Shown: positions 7,735 to 15,807 of the stretch, one piece after another
Numbering within the stretch: position 1 is the first letter of the stretch
Layout of the letters: every line of letters starts with the position of its first letter
From: Novosphingobium sp.
GTDB lineage: Bacteria; Pseudomonadota; Alphaproteobacteria; Sphingomonadales; Sphingomonadaceae
Length of the DNA: 32,927 bases
Direction: 5' to 3'
Assembly: GCA_030697365.1 (NCBI GenBank)
Contig: JAUYQH010000143.1
Span: 1-32,927, forward strand
Notes under the pieces: generated by a model
The model's input: the letters and a program-made list of their open reading frames with translations, nothing else
What the model was told of the DNA's origin: nothing
The model's database searches: none
Translations under genes and position numbers: made by a program

Positions 7735-9408
7735 ATGGCCGCCCAGTACGCCTACGTCATGAAGAACATGACCAAGACCTTCCCCGGCGCGCCCAAGCCG
7801 GTGCTCAAGGACATCAGCCTTCAGTTCTACCAGGGTGCCAAGATCGGCATCGTCGGCCCCAACGGCGCGGGCAAATCCACGCTGATCAAGATCATGGCCG
7901 GGATCGACACCGACTACACCGGCGAGGCGTGGCCGGGCGAATACATCACGGTCGGCTATCTCGAGCAGGAGCCCCAGCTCGACGAGAGCAAGACCGTGCT
8001 CGAAAACGTCAAGGACGGCGCGCGCGAGACCGCAAACCTGGTCGAGCGGTTCAACCAGATCGGCATCGAGATGGGCGAGGACGGCGCGGACTTCGACGCG
8101 CTGGGCGCCGAAATGGGCGAGCTTCAGGAAAAGATCGATGCGGTCGACGGGTGGACGCTCGACAACCAGCTCGAGATAGCGATGGAAGCGCTGCGCTGCC
8201 CGCCGGGCGACTGGGCGGTGACCAACCTCTCGGGCGGCGAAAAGCGCCGCATCGCGCTGACCCGACTGCTGATCCAGAAGCCGGGCATCCTCTTGCTCGA
8301 CGAGCCGACCAACCACCTCGATGCAGAATCTGTCGAGTGGCTTGAGAACCATCTCAAGGAATATGCCGGCGCGGTGCTGATGATTACCCACGACCGCTAT
8401 TTCCTCGACAACGTGGTCGGCTGGATCCTCGAACTCGATCGCGGCAAGTACTTCCCTTACGAGGGAAACTATTCGACCTACCTCGAAAAGAAATCCAAGC
8501 GGCTCGATCAGGAAAGCCGCGAGGACGAGGGTCGCCAGAAGGCGATCAAGGACGAACTCGAGTGGATCCGCGCGGGCACCAAGGGCCGCCAGACCAAGAG
8601 CAAGGCGCGGATCAAGGCGTTCGACCAGCTCGTCGAGAACAGCGAGAAGCGGATCATCAACAAGGCCCAGATCGTCATCCAGGTGCCGGAGCGGCTGGGC
8701 GGCAAGGTGATCGAGGCCAAGAACCTGTCCAAGGCCTATGGCGACAAATTGCTGTTCGAGAACCTCTCGTTCCTGCTCCCCCCGGGCGGGATCGTCGGGA
8801 TCATCGGCCCCAACGGCGCGGGCAAATCAACGCTGTTCAAATTACTGACCGGGCAGGAGCAGCCCGACGAGGGCGAGATCGCGATCGGCGAAACCGTGCG
8901 CCTGGGCTACGTCGACCAGAGCCGCGATGCGCTGAACCCCAAGCACAACGTGTGGGAGGAAGTCTCGGGCGGGCACGACTACATGACCGTCAACAAACAG
9001 GAAATGAGCACCCGCGCCTATGTCGGGGCGTTCAACTTCAAGGGCCAGGACCAGCAGAAGAAGGTCGGCCAGCTATCGGGCGGCGAACGCAACCGCGTCC
9101 ATATCGCCAAGATGCTCAAGAACGGCGGCAACGTCCTGCTGCTCGACGAACCGACCAACGACCTCGACGTCGAAACCCTGCGCGCGCTGGAAGACGCAAT
9201 CGAGAACTTCGCCGGCTGCGCGGTGGTAATCTCGCACGATCGCTTCTTCCTCGATCGGCTGGCGACGCACATCCTGGCTTTCGAGGGCGATAGCCACGTC
9301 GAATGGATCGAGGGGAATTTCGAGGCTTACGAGGAGGACAAGCGCCGGCGGCTGGGCGATGCGGCGGATCGGCCGACAAGGTTGTCGTACAAGAAGCTGA
9401 CCCGGTGA
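7735..9408 (+). CDS. ettA: Energy-dependent translational throttle protein EttA (ABC-F ATPase)
   Basis: The product is 557 residues, close to the 555 of the E. coli protein. There are two ATP-binding cassettes without membrane segments: Walker A GPNGAGKST at 41-49 and about 358-366, signatures LSGGEKRR and LSGGERNR, and Walker B LLLDEPTNHLD and LLLDEPTNDLD. The first cassette carries the EttA 'arm' insertion (DGADFDALGAEMGELQEKIDAVDGW), and the linker has the basic 'GRQTKSKARIKAFDQL' region. Known role: binds the ribosomal E site and gates the first elongation steps according to ADP/ATP ratio. Start ATG 7735 has AGGAC upstream. Monocistronic, with its own 200-base upstream spacer. Confidence 0.95.
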   Translation: MAAQYAYVMKNMTKTFPGAPKPVLKDISLQFYQGAKIGIVGPNGAGKSTLIKIMAGIDTDYTGEAWPGEYITVGYLEQEPQLDESKTVLENVKDGARETANLVERFNQIGIEMGEDGADFDALGAEMGELQEKIDAVDGWTLDNQLEIAMEALRCPPGDWAVTNLSGGEKRRIALTRLLIQKPGILLLDEPTNHLDAESVEWLENHLKEYAGAVLMITHDRYFLDNVVGWILELDRGKYFPYEGNYSTYLEKKSKRLDQESREDEGRQKAIKDELEWIRAGTKGRQTKSKARIKAFDQLVENSEKRIINKAQIVIQVPERLGGKVIEAKNLSKAYGDKLLFENLSFLLPPGGIVGIIGPNGAGKSTLFKLLTGQEQPDEGEIAIGETVRLGYVDQSRDALNPKHNVWEEVSGGHDYMTVNKQEMSTRAYVGAFNFKGQDQQKKVGQLSGGERNRVHIAKMLKNGGNVLLLDEPTNDLDVETLRALEDAIENFAGCAVVISHDRFFLDRLATHILAFEGDSHVEWIEGNFEAYEEDKRRRLGDAADRPTRLSYKKLTR

Positions 9409-9534
9409 TGCGGCGCACGCGAGCCTGAACAAAAGGCCCCGCGCCCGGTTCACCCTCGCGACAGCCCGCCGGGCGTAGCTCCCGATTCGGGTCGCCGCTT
9501 CTTTGCGGCGATATTGGATCGGAAGGTAGCCGCG
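9409..9534. other. ettA-rcnB spacer with a GC-rich hairpin
   Basis: A perfect 7-bp stem, TCGCCGC (9492-9498) and GCGGCGA (9505-9511) with loop TTCTTT, lies just upstream of the next gene's ribosome binding site (GGAAGG, 9521-9526). No T-tract follows, so it could be a weak terminator or a leader structure. A looser CCCGG/CCGGG pairing lies earlier in the spacer. Confidence 0.35.
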
Positions 9535-10554
9535 ATGGCTCGAGTTTCTCTCTTCCAGTCGGCGGCGCTGGCGGTTCTTGCGGCGGTGGGCACGATGACC
9601 TTCCCGGCGCAGGCGCAGGAGGCCACGGTCGATGCGCAAATAGTTCTCTCCGCTGCCGACGATCAGGATCGCGGCGACAGCAGTCGTCGTGGCGGAAGCT
9701 GGCGCGACCGCGACGCGGGCGCCTCGGGTGTCCAGCCTGCGCCAGAGCGCATCTATCGCGGCGAGATTCGCGGCCACGGCGGCGAGCATCGCGCCGAGGC
9801 GCGCGCCGAGCGCCAGCAGCGCCGCGCCGAACGCGCGCAAGCTCCACCGCAGCAATCGGCGCCCGAGGGCGGCTGGCGCTCGCAGCGCGCCCCCGATGGC
9901 CAGCGCTATGGCCGCAACTGGGATAACAACGGCACAGTAAACCGCCCTGCTCCGGCCTTTCGCGGCGCCACTCCACACGTGCCCGAGCGCGGCACTGCCG
10001 AAACGCGGCAACGCCACGGCGAGATGCACGACCGCGGGGAATGGGCGACCCAGCGCAACCGCACCTACAGCAATCCCAATCGCAATGGCGCGTACAGTGA
10101 TCGTGGCGGCGATCGCACGGCACACGACTGGCGCAACCGCCAGATCGACCCCACCGGCACCTATCGCAGCGGCTATCGCGACGGCCAGGACCAGCACCAC
10201 GCCTATCGCAGCGGCTTCAAAAACGCCCACCGCGACAATCGCCGGTGGGATCGCCATGACTGGCGCCGCGACACCCGCTACAACTGGTCCGGATATCGCA
10301 ATCAGCACCGCGACATCTTTCGCGCCGGACGCTATTATTCTCCGTACAGCAACTATCGCTACAGCCAGCTAAGTATCGGGTTTTTCCTCGATAGCGGGTT
10401 TTACGGCAATCGTTACTGGATCAACGATCCGTGGCAGTATCGGCTCCCACAGGTTTACGGACCTTATCGCTGGGTTCGCTATTATGATGACGTGCTTCTG
10501 GTCGATATCTACAGCGGCGAGGTTGTCGACGTGATCCACAACTTCTTCTGGTAG
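9535..10554 (+). CDS. RcnB-family periplasmic protein
   Basis: The product is 339 residues. Start ATG 9535 has GGAAGG 8 bases upstream and begins a signal peptide (ALAVLAAVGTMTFPAQAQ). The middle (about 40-250) is of low complexity, rich in Arg, Gly, His and Tyr, with repeated 'YRSGY/YRSGF'-like units. The C-terminal 60 residues hold the RcnB-type domain: 'GFFLDSGFYGNRYWI', 'YGPYRWVRYYDDVLLVD' and 'GEVVDVIHNFFW'. E. coli RcnB is a small periplasmic protein that helps control nickel/cobalt levels. Alphaproteobacterial versions are much longer, and their metal role is unproven. No metal efflux gene is adjacent. A strong terminator follows at 10609-10650. Confidence 0.8.
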   Translation: MARVSLFQSAALAVLAAVGTMTFPAQAQEATVDAQIVLSAADDQDRGDSSRRGGSWRDRDAGASGVQPAPERIYRGEIRGHGGEHRAEARAERQQRRAERAQAPPQQSAPEGGWRSQRAPDGQRYGRNWDNNGTVNRPAPAFRGATPHVPERGTAETRQRHGEMHDRGEWATQRNRTYSNPNRNGAYSDRGGDRTAHDWRNRQIDPTGTYRSGYRDGQDQHHAYRSGFKNAHRDNRRWDRHDWRRDTRYNWSGYRNQHRDIFRAGRYYSPYSNYRYSQLSIGFFLDSGFYGNRYWINDPWQYRLPQVYGPYRWVRYYDDVLLVDIYSGEVVDVIHNFFW

Positions 10555-10608
10555 GCGACGCGTTACCCTAGGCCGTCCCCCGAATGCCCATGCCGGAGTG
10601 GACCGGCC

Positions 10609-10650
10609 GGAACCCCCGCCCCGCAAGGGACGGGGGTTCCACCGTTTTTT
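10609..10650 (+). terminator. Strong rho-independent terminator with GCAA tetraloop
   Basis: A 14-bp stem (one C/A mismatch) pairs GGAACCCCCG... at 10609-10622 with ...CGGGGGTTCC ending at 10640. A GCAA (GNRA-type) loop at 10623-10626 closes it, and a run of six T follows at 10645-10650. It ends the RcnB transcript. Confidence 0.9.
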
Positions 10651-10704
10651 GGGCAAGCTCCAACTCTTGTCACGTCTGCCGGGCTGCGCCATGAGCGCGA
10701 TGCG

Positions 10705-11382
10705 ATGAGCAAGCCGGCCGCCAGGATCGAACACCCCGACATGGAAGCTCTCGCACTGATCGGGGCAAACGTGCGGGCGCGGGTGGAGGCGGACGACTCG
10801 ATCTTCCGCTTCCCTACCGAGGCCGCCGAAATCTTCGCAGTCGCCAATTTCTTCACTCCTGCCGAGTGCACCCGGCTGCGCGGGCTGGTCGATGCAACTG
10901 CCGAGCCTTCCCGGCTGTTCGAGAGTACGTACGAGAGCGGCTTCCGCACCTCGTATTCGGGCAACCTCAGCCGTGCCGATCCGTTCATCCGGATGATCGA
11001 GCGGCGCATCGACGACCTGCTGGGGCTGCCGTCCGAAAACGCCGAGACCGTTCAGGGCCAGCGCTACATGCCCGGCCAGGAGTTCAAGGCGCACCAGGAC
11101 TACTTCCACACCAGCCAGCCCTACTGGGACGACGTGCGCCGGCGCGGTGGGCAACGCAGTTGGACCGCGATGGCGTTTCTCAACCAGGTTGAAGAAGGCG
11201 GTGCGACGGACTTCCCCAAGCTCGACCTCAGCATCCCGCCCCAAACTGGCGCCCTGTTGTTCTGGAACAATATGAACCCGGATGGCTCCCCCAACCCGAA
11301 CACGCTCCACGCCGGTCGACCGGTGGTCAGAGGGACCAAGTACATCATCACGAAGTGGTATCGGGCGCGCAAATGGGCTTAG
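10705..11382 (+). CDS. 2-oxoglutarate/Fe(II)-dependent oxygenase, prolyl 4-hydroxylase type
   Basis: The product is 225 residues. The P4H catalytic domain (about 45-222) shows the facial triad H130-x-D132 in 'FKAHQDYF' and H202 in 'NTLHAGRPVVRG', with K212 to bind 2-oxoglutarate. 'SWTAMAFLNQVEEGGATDFP' is the standard core of bacterial P4H-like proteins. It hydroxylates a protein or small-molecule substrate using O2 and 2-oxoglutarate; the substrate is unknown. No signal peptide is visible, so it is cytoplasmic. Start ATG 10705 lacks a strong ribosome binding site. The end overlaps the start of the DUF885 gene by 10 bases, suggesting coupled translation. Confidence 0.88.
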   Translation: MSKPAARIEHPDMEALALIGANVRARVEADDSIFRFPTEAAEIFAVANFFTPAECTRLRGLVDATAEPSRLFESTYESGFRTSYSGNLSRADPFIRMIERRIDDLLGLPSENAETVQGQRYMPGQEFKAHQDYFHTSQPYWDDVRRRGGQRSWTAMAFLNQVEEGGATDFPKLDLSIPPQTGALLFWNNMNPDGSPNPNTLHAGRPVVRGTKYIITKWYRARKWA

Positions 11383-13214
11383 TCTTCGGGGCGAAGCCTC
11401 TTGTCGCGCCGCTCGCCGGGGTATTCCTCGCGCTGGCCGCATCCGCCTGCGCCACCGCTTCGCTCCCGGCGAAAACATTGGTCGGCACGGTGGCAAACGC
11501 GGATTCGCGCAGCCTCGCCGAGCTCTTCGCCGCCGATGCCTCGGCCGAGAAAAGGCTCTCGCCGCTTAGCGCGGTCGCCCGCGGCGATACGTCCCCGCCT
11601 GCCGACTTCGCGCTGACTTATACCGACGAGTTGCTCCAGCACCGCCGCGCCGCGCTGGCCGACAACCAGCGCCGGCTGGCGGCGATCGATCGGGAAGGGC
11701 TGTCGGCCGACCAACGCATTTCTTACGACGTGTTCGCTTTCGAGAAGAAGCTCGATGCGCAGGCGCTTTCCCCCGAACTGGCGTCGATCGTCGCGGCGCT
11801 GCCGATGAATCACTTCTACGGGCTGCACAAGGATTACCCCGATTTCGTGTCGGGCCAGGGCGGCGCGCCGTTCACGACCGTGGGACAGTATGAGGAGAAC
11901 CTCGGGCGCACGCGGCTGCTGCCCAAGATCTTCGACACCGCGATCCTGCGCTTCCGCCAGGGCATGGCCGACGGAGTGGTCGCTTCGCAACTGACGACCC
12001 GCAACATGATCGCGCAAATCGATGCGCTGCTCGCGCAGAAGGTTGCCGAAACCCCTTTTGCCGGCCCGACCCGCACCTTCCCGAAGACCTTCGACACAGC
12101 GACCCGGCGGCGTCTGACGGCGGCCTACACGGGCGTGATCAGGGCCGAGCTGTTCCCGGCCTATCGCAAGCTGCGCGCATTCCTCAACGACGAGTACCTG
12201 CCCGTGGCCCGCGCGGAAGTCGGCCTTTCGGCGATGAAGGGCGGTGATGCGCTGTATCGATTTGCGGTGCGTAGCCAGACCGGGACCGATCTGGCGCCCG
12301 AGGCGATCCACAACCTCGGGTTGTCCGAAGTCGCACGGATCAGGGGCGAGATGGAGAAGGTCAAAGTCCAGCTCGGTTTCGCCGGCCCCCTCAAGGACTT
12401 CTTCAACGAGATCCGCACCAACCCGAAGTATCACCCGACCACCCGCGCGCAACTGAGCACGGGGTTCGCCGAAGCCGCTCGCAAGGTCGATGCGCTCATC
12501 CCGCGCTACTTTTCGACCATACCCAAGGCCAAGCTCGAAATCCGGCCCTATCCGGCCCACTCCGAGAAGTTCGAGGCGGGGGGCAGCTATGAGAGCGGTG
12601 CGCCCGATGGCAGTCGCCCGGGGGTGTTCTATTTCAACGCCTACGACCTGCCCGGCCGCTTCCTCACCGGGATCACCACGCTTTATCTCCACGAGGGCGC
12701 ACCGGGGCATCATTTCCAGATCAGTCTGGCGCAGGAGAACCAGAGCCTGCCCGATTTTCAGCGGTTCGGCGGCAACACCGCGTTCGTCGAAGGCTGGGCG
12801 CTCTATGCCGAAACGCTCGGCTATGAGATGGGCTTGTATCAGGACCCGCAGCAGCACTGGGGCACGCTGGACGACGAGATGCTGCGCGCGATGCGGCTGG
12901 TGGTCGATACCGGGCTGCACACCAAGGGCTGGAGCCGCGATCAGGCGATCGATTACATGCTCGGCAATTCGGGTATGGGCCGAACCGACGCCACCGCCGA
13001 AGTCGAGCGCTACATCGCCATCCCCGGGCAGGCGCTGGCCTACAAGATCGGCTCATTGACCATCCAGCGCCTGCGCCGCCAGGCCGAAAAGGAGCTTGGC
13101 GGCAGATTCGACGTGCGCGCTTTCCACGAACAGGTACTCGGCTCCGGCGCGCTTCCGATGGCGGTGCTCGAAGCCAAGATCGAGCGCTGGATTGCGGCGC
13201 AGAAGCGCTCCTAA
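11373..13214 (+). CDS. DUF885-family secreted protein, putative metallopeptidase-like
   Basis: The product is 613 residues. ATG 11373 lies inside the end of the oxygenase gene. It begins an export signal with a possible lipobox (LAASAC). The family's hallmark HEGAPGHHFQ is at about residues 440-449, followed by 'FVEGWALYAETLGYEMG', together resembling the HExxH...E zinc-site layout (HEGxPGH variant) of the DUF885 family. Length is typical. The exported location suggests a periplasmic peptidase or hydrolase; no substrate is established. Convergent with DUF1003, with stop codons overlapping by 4 bases (13211-13214). Confidence 0.88.
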   Translation: MGLVFGAKPLVAPLAGVFLALAASACATASLPAKTLVGTVANADSRSLAELFAADASAEKRLSPLSAVARGDTSPPADFALTYTDELLQHRRAALADNQRRLAAIDREGLSADQRISYDVFAFEKKLDAQALSPELASIVAALPMNHFYGLHKDYPDFVSGQGGAPFTTVGQYEENLGRTRLLPKIFDTAILRFRQGMADGVVASQLTTRNMIAQIDALLAQKVAETPFAGPTRTFPKTFDTATRRRLTAAYTGVIRAELFPAYRKLRAFLNDEYLPVARAEVGLSAMKGGDALYRFAVRSQTGTDLAPEAIHNLGLSEVARIRGEMEKVKVQLGFAGPLKDFFNEIRTNPKYHPTTRAQLSTGFAEAARKVDALIPRYFSTIPKAKLEIRPYPAHSEKFEAGGSYESGAPDGSRPGVFYFNAYDLPGRFLTGITTLYLHEGAPGHHFQISLAQENQSLPDFQRFGGNTAFVEGWALYAETLGYEMGLYQDPQQHWGTLDDEMLRAMRLVVDTGLHTKGWSRDQAIDYMLGNSGMGRTDATAEVERYIAIPGQALAYKIGSLTIQRLRRQAEKELGGRFDVRAFHEQVLGSGALPMAVLEAKIERWIAAQKRS

Positions 13215-13798
13215 CCCTTCGGCAGGTGCAGTTGCACCGCCTCGGCCTCGAGCGCCTGCTCGACCGCGGCTTCGGTGACCAGCGCGGCTTCCATGACGCT
13301 GCCCTGCATCTGGCCAAGCTTGTTGAAAATGCGGTCGATCTTGCGGTGGAGCCGCAGAATCTCGAGCTGGGTGCGCAAGTTGACCTCGTAGTCGTGGCGC
13401 GCGGTCACCCGATCCTTTCGCGAGGCGCGGTTCTGGCTCATCATGATGATCGGCGCCTGGAGCGCGGCGAGCGTCGAGAGCATCAGGTTGAGGAAGATGA
13501 ACGGGTATTCGTCCCACGCCCCCACCACCGCGCGCAGCGGTCCGTTGAGCAGCATCCACCCGGCGAGCACCAGCCCGAACGCGATGATGAAGCCCCAGCT
13601 GCCGCCCACCGCCGCGACCCTGTCGGCCAGCGCGTCGCCAAAGCTGACATGGATCCGCGCTTCCTCGTCGGCATCCATGGAAATCAGTTCCCCCGAGCTG
13701 ATCCGCTGGAGCACGCGTTGCTCTTCATCGTCGAGGTCGCACAACGGACGGCCGAGCAGTTCCTCGGCAAGCTCTTCAGGGCTGCGTTCTGCCTTCAT
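13211..13798 (-). CDS. DUF1003 inner-membrane protein
   Basis: The product is 195 residues. Two hydrophobic segments are visible (about 70-88, WGFIIAFGLVLAGWMLLN; about 99-120, FIFLNLMLSTLAALQAPII), followed by 'MMSQNRASRKDR...HDYEVN', a hallmark of DUF1003 proteins, and a C-terminal helical coiled region. The N-terminus is soluble. No biochemical role is established for the family. The start codon overlaps the lysS stop in ATGA (13795-13798), so it is translated with lysS. Confidence 0.85.
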   Translation of the reverse strand: MKAERSPEELAEELLGRPLCDLDDEEQRVLQRISSGELISMDADEEARIHVSFGDALADRVAAVGGSWGFIIAFGLVLAGWMLLNGPLRAVVGAWDEYPFIFLNLMLSTLAALQAPIIMMSQNRASRKDRVTARHDYEVNLRTQLEILRLHRKIDRIFNKLGQMQGSVMEAALVTEAAVEQALEAEAVQLHLPKG

Positions 13799-15396
13799 GC
13801 GTCCTCGCGGGTTGCGTCGAGCGCCTCCGCGATCAGGCGGCGGGTGTTGGCCACGCCGTAGAGCGCGATGAAGCTGCCCATGCGCGGCCCCTGGCTGGAG
13901 CCGAGCAACGTTTCGTACAGCGCCCGGAACCAGTCACGCAGGTTTTCGATCGCGAACGCCGGATCCTTGCCGATGTCGTAGACCAATGTCTGGAGGTCCT
14001 CGGCCGAGGCCTCCTCGCCCGCCGTCGCCAGCCCGGCATCGAGCGTGCGCAACGCCGCCGCCTCGTTCGCCAGCGGCGCGCGGCGAATCAGGCCGGGCGC
14101 GAGATGGTCGCGGCTGAAGGCGAGCGCCTTGCCGACCAACTGGTCGAGCGCCGGGTGCGCCTCCGGATCGGCATTCTCGACATAGTTGGCGAGGTACGAC
14201 CAAACCTGATCGCGCGTCGCCGCCGCGCCGAGCACACCGACCAGGTTGAGCAGCAGGCCATACGTCACCGGCAGCGCATCGGCCTCGCCCCGCCCTTGGG
14301 TCAGGTGCCAGACCGGGTTGCCGAGTTGTTGTTCGATCGGCTGCGCGGGGAGCTTTTCGGCAAACTGCCAGTAATCGTCCACCGCGCGCGGGATCACGCC
14401 CGGATGGAGCGACTTGGCGCTCTTGGGCTCGCGATAGAGGTACAGCCCCAGGCTGTCCTCGCTGCCATAAGTCAGCCATTGCTCGATCGTCAGCCCGTTG
14501 CCCTTGGACTTGGAGATCTTCTCGCCGTTCTCGTCGAGGAACAGCTCGTAGATCAGCCCCTCGGGCTTGCGGCCGCCCAGCACCGCGGCGATCCGGCCCG
14601 ACTGGACCCCGCTGTCGGTCAGGTCCTTGCCGTACATCTCGTAATCGACCCCCAGCGCCAGCCAGCGCATCGCCCAGTCGACCTTCCACTGGAGTTTCGA
14701 CATCCCGCCGAGGATCGACTGCTCCACCGTCCGGCCCTCGTCCTCGAAGCGGACGATCCCGGTTTCGGCGTGGACCACCTGGACCGGTGTCTGGAGAACA
14801 ATTCCGCTCTTCGCGCTGATCGGCAGCACCGGCGAATAAGTCGCCGCGCGTTCGGCGCGCAGCGTCGGCAGCATCACCGCCATGATCGCGTCGAAATGGC
14901 GCAGCACGTTGCGCAACGCATCGTCGAACGCGCCCGAATTGTAGTTCTCGCTGGCCGAGACGAATTCGTAGTCGAAGCCGAAGCGATCGAGGAATTCGCG
15001 CAGCATCGCGTTGTTGTGGTGCGCGAAGCTCTCGAACTTGCCGAACGGATCGGGAATCCGGCTGAGCGGCTGGCCGAGATGCCCGCGCAGCATATCCGCG
15101 CCCGGAATGTTGTCGGGGACCTTGCGCAGCCCGTCCATGTCGTCGCTGAACGCGATCAACCGGGTGGGCGCGCCGCCTGACAGCACCTCGTAGGCACGGC
15201 GGACCAGCGTGGTGCGCAGTACTTCCTGAAACGTGCCGATATGCGGCAGCCCGCTGGGGCCATACCCGGTCTCGAACACCACGGGTTCGCCGCCAGGCTT
15301 CCCCTGCGGAAACCGCTTGAGCAGCTTGCGCGCCTCCTCGAACGGCCAGGCCTTGGAAACTTGTGCGGCGGCGATCAGGGCAGGGTCGAATGTCAT
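13795..15396 (-). CDS. lysS: Lysyl-tRNA synthetase, class I
   Basis: The product is 533 residues, the usual length for class I LysRS. It charges tRNA-Lys with lysine. Signature 1 is 'GYGPSGLPHIGTF' (HIGH-type, about 44-56) and signature 2 is 'KISKSKG' (KMSKS-type, about 291-297). 'IAFSDDMDGLRKVP' and 'YEMYGKDL' are further class I LysRS motifs. Start ATG 15396 fits the family N-terminus; the longer frame to 15486 adds unrelated residues. Class I LysRS is the archaeal type and is the normal enzyme in most alphaproteobacteria. No class II lysS is seen in this window. Operonic with DUF1003. Confidence 0.95.
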   Translation of the reverse strand: MTFDPALIAAAQVSKAWPFEEARKLLKRFPQGKPGGEPVVFETGYGPSGLPHIGTFQEVLRTTLVRRAYEVLSGGAPTRLIAFSDDMDGLRKVPDNIPGADMLRGHLGQPLSRIPDPFGKFESFAHHNNAMLREFLDRFGFDYEFVSASENYNSGAFDDALRNVLRHFDAIMAVMLPTLRAERAATYSPVLPISAKSGIVLQTPVQVVHAETGIVRFEDEGRTVEQSILGGMSKLQWKVDWAMRWLALGVDYEMYGKDLTDSGVQSGRIAAVLGGRKPEGLIYELFLDENGEKISKSKGNGLTIEQWLTYGSEDSLGLYLYREPKSAKSLHPGVIPRAVDDYWQFAEKLPAQPIEQQLGNPVWHLTQGRGEADALPVTYGLLLNLVGVLGAAATRDQVWSYLANYVENADPEAHPALDQLVGKALAFSRDHLAPGLIRRAPLANEAAALRTLDAGLATAGEEASAEDLQTLVYDIGKDPAFAIENLRDWFRALYETLLGSSQGPRMGSFIALYGVANTRRLIAEALDATREDA

Positions 15397-15807
15397 GCCG
15401 CCCCCGGACCAAGCCGGGCGCGACAAGTCAAGTTGGGAAGCGCGGAGGTGTGGTCGGGTTCGCGGGGATTCCGCTCGGCCAGGCACCTCGAAATCCTATC
15501 GAGGGCGACACAAAGTTGCGGGGACGTAGGATCACTGATGGAGTTCGGGATCGGCATCGGACGATTATACGGAACGACGGTGCATGTAGGACAATGTTTT
15601 CTATACCCCCAGACCCGTCACCCCGCGCACGACGCAGGGTCCCGCTTTTCTTCAGGCGCAGAGGATGCCGCAAAGGCAGCGGGGCTCCGTGTCAAGCACG
15701 GGGCGACGACGGGGTTGGTTGGCGTCCGGAATGTCTGCTTGCGGGGGCAGCTACGACGGATGCGGCTTGATCCCGAAACACCATTCGTTCGGATCCCGGC
15801 CTCGCTC
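15397..15807. other. 411-base intergenic region with REP-like repeat
   Basis: No gene is supported. Short open frames here lack ribosome binding sites and recognisable content. The region should contain the lysS promoter (minus strand, right of 15396). A REP-like inverted pair lies at 15614-15714. Confidence 0.6.
15614..15714. repeat. REP-like inverted repeat pair (sphingomonad GTCACCCCG type)
   Basis: The left arm begins CCCGTCACCCCG at 15614 and continues through AGGGTCCCGCT. The right arm, read on the minus strand from 15714, begins CCCGTCGTCGCCCCG and continues through GAGCCCCGCT. The two arms resemble the dispersed imperfect palindromes common between genes in sphingomonad genomes and are arranged head to head like a BIME. 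The arms are diverged, so identity is approximate. Confidence 0.55.

Noticed and set aside
9073..10308. A 411-codon open frame on the minus strand opposite ettA and the rcnB-like gene.
   Set aside because: It overlaps two well-supported genes, is Ala/Val/Ile-rich low complexity, and arises from the high GC of the opposite strand.
9749..10330. Repetitive Arg/Gly/Tyr codon stretches in the rcnB-like gene as a possible tandem repeat or CRISPR.
   Set aside because: Units are irregular and code for a low-complexity protein region typical of the family; no fixed repeat and spacer pattern.
11379..12920. A 513-codon minus-strand frame opposite the DUF885 gene.
   Set aside because: The DUF885 gene carries recognisable family motifs and a signal peptide; the antisense frame has none.
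14104..15180. A 358-codon plus-strand frame opposite lysS.
   Set aside because: Antisense of conserved LysRS sequence; no family features.
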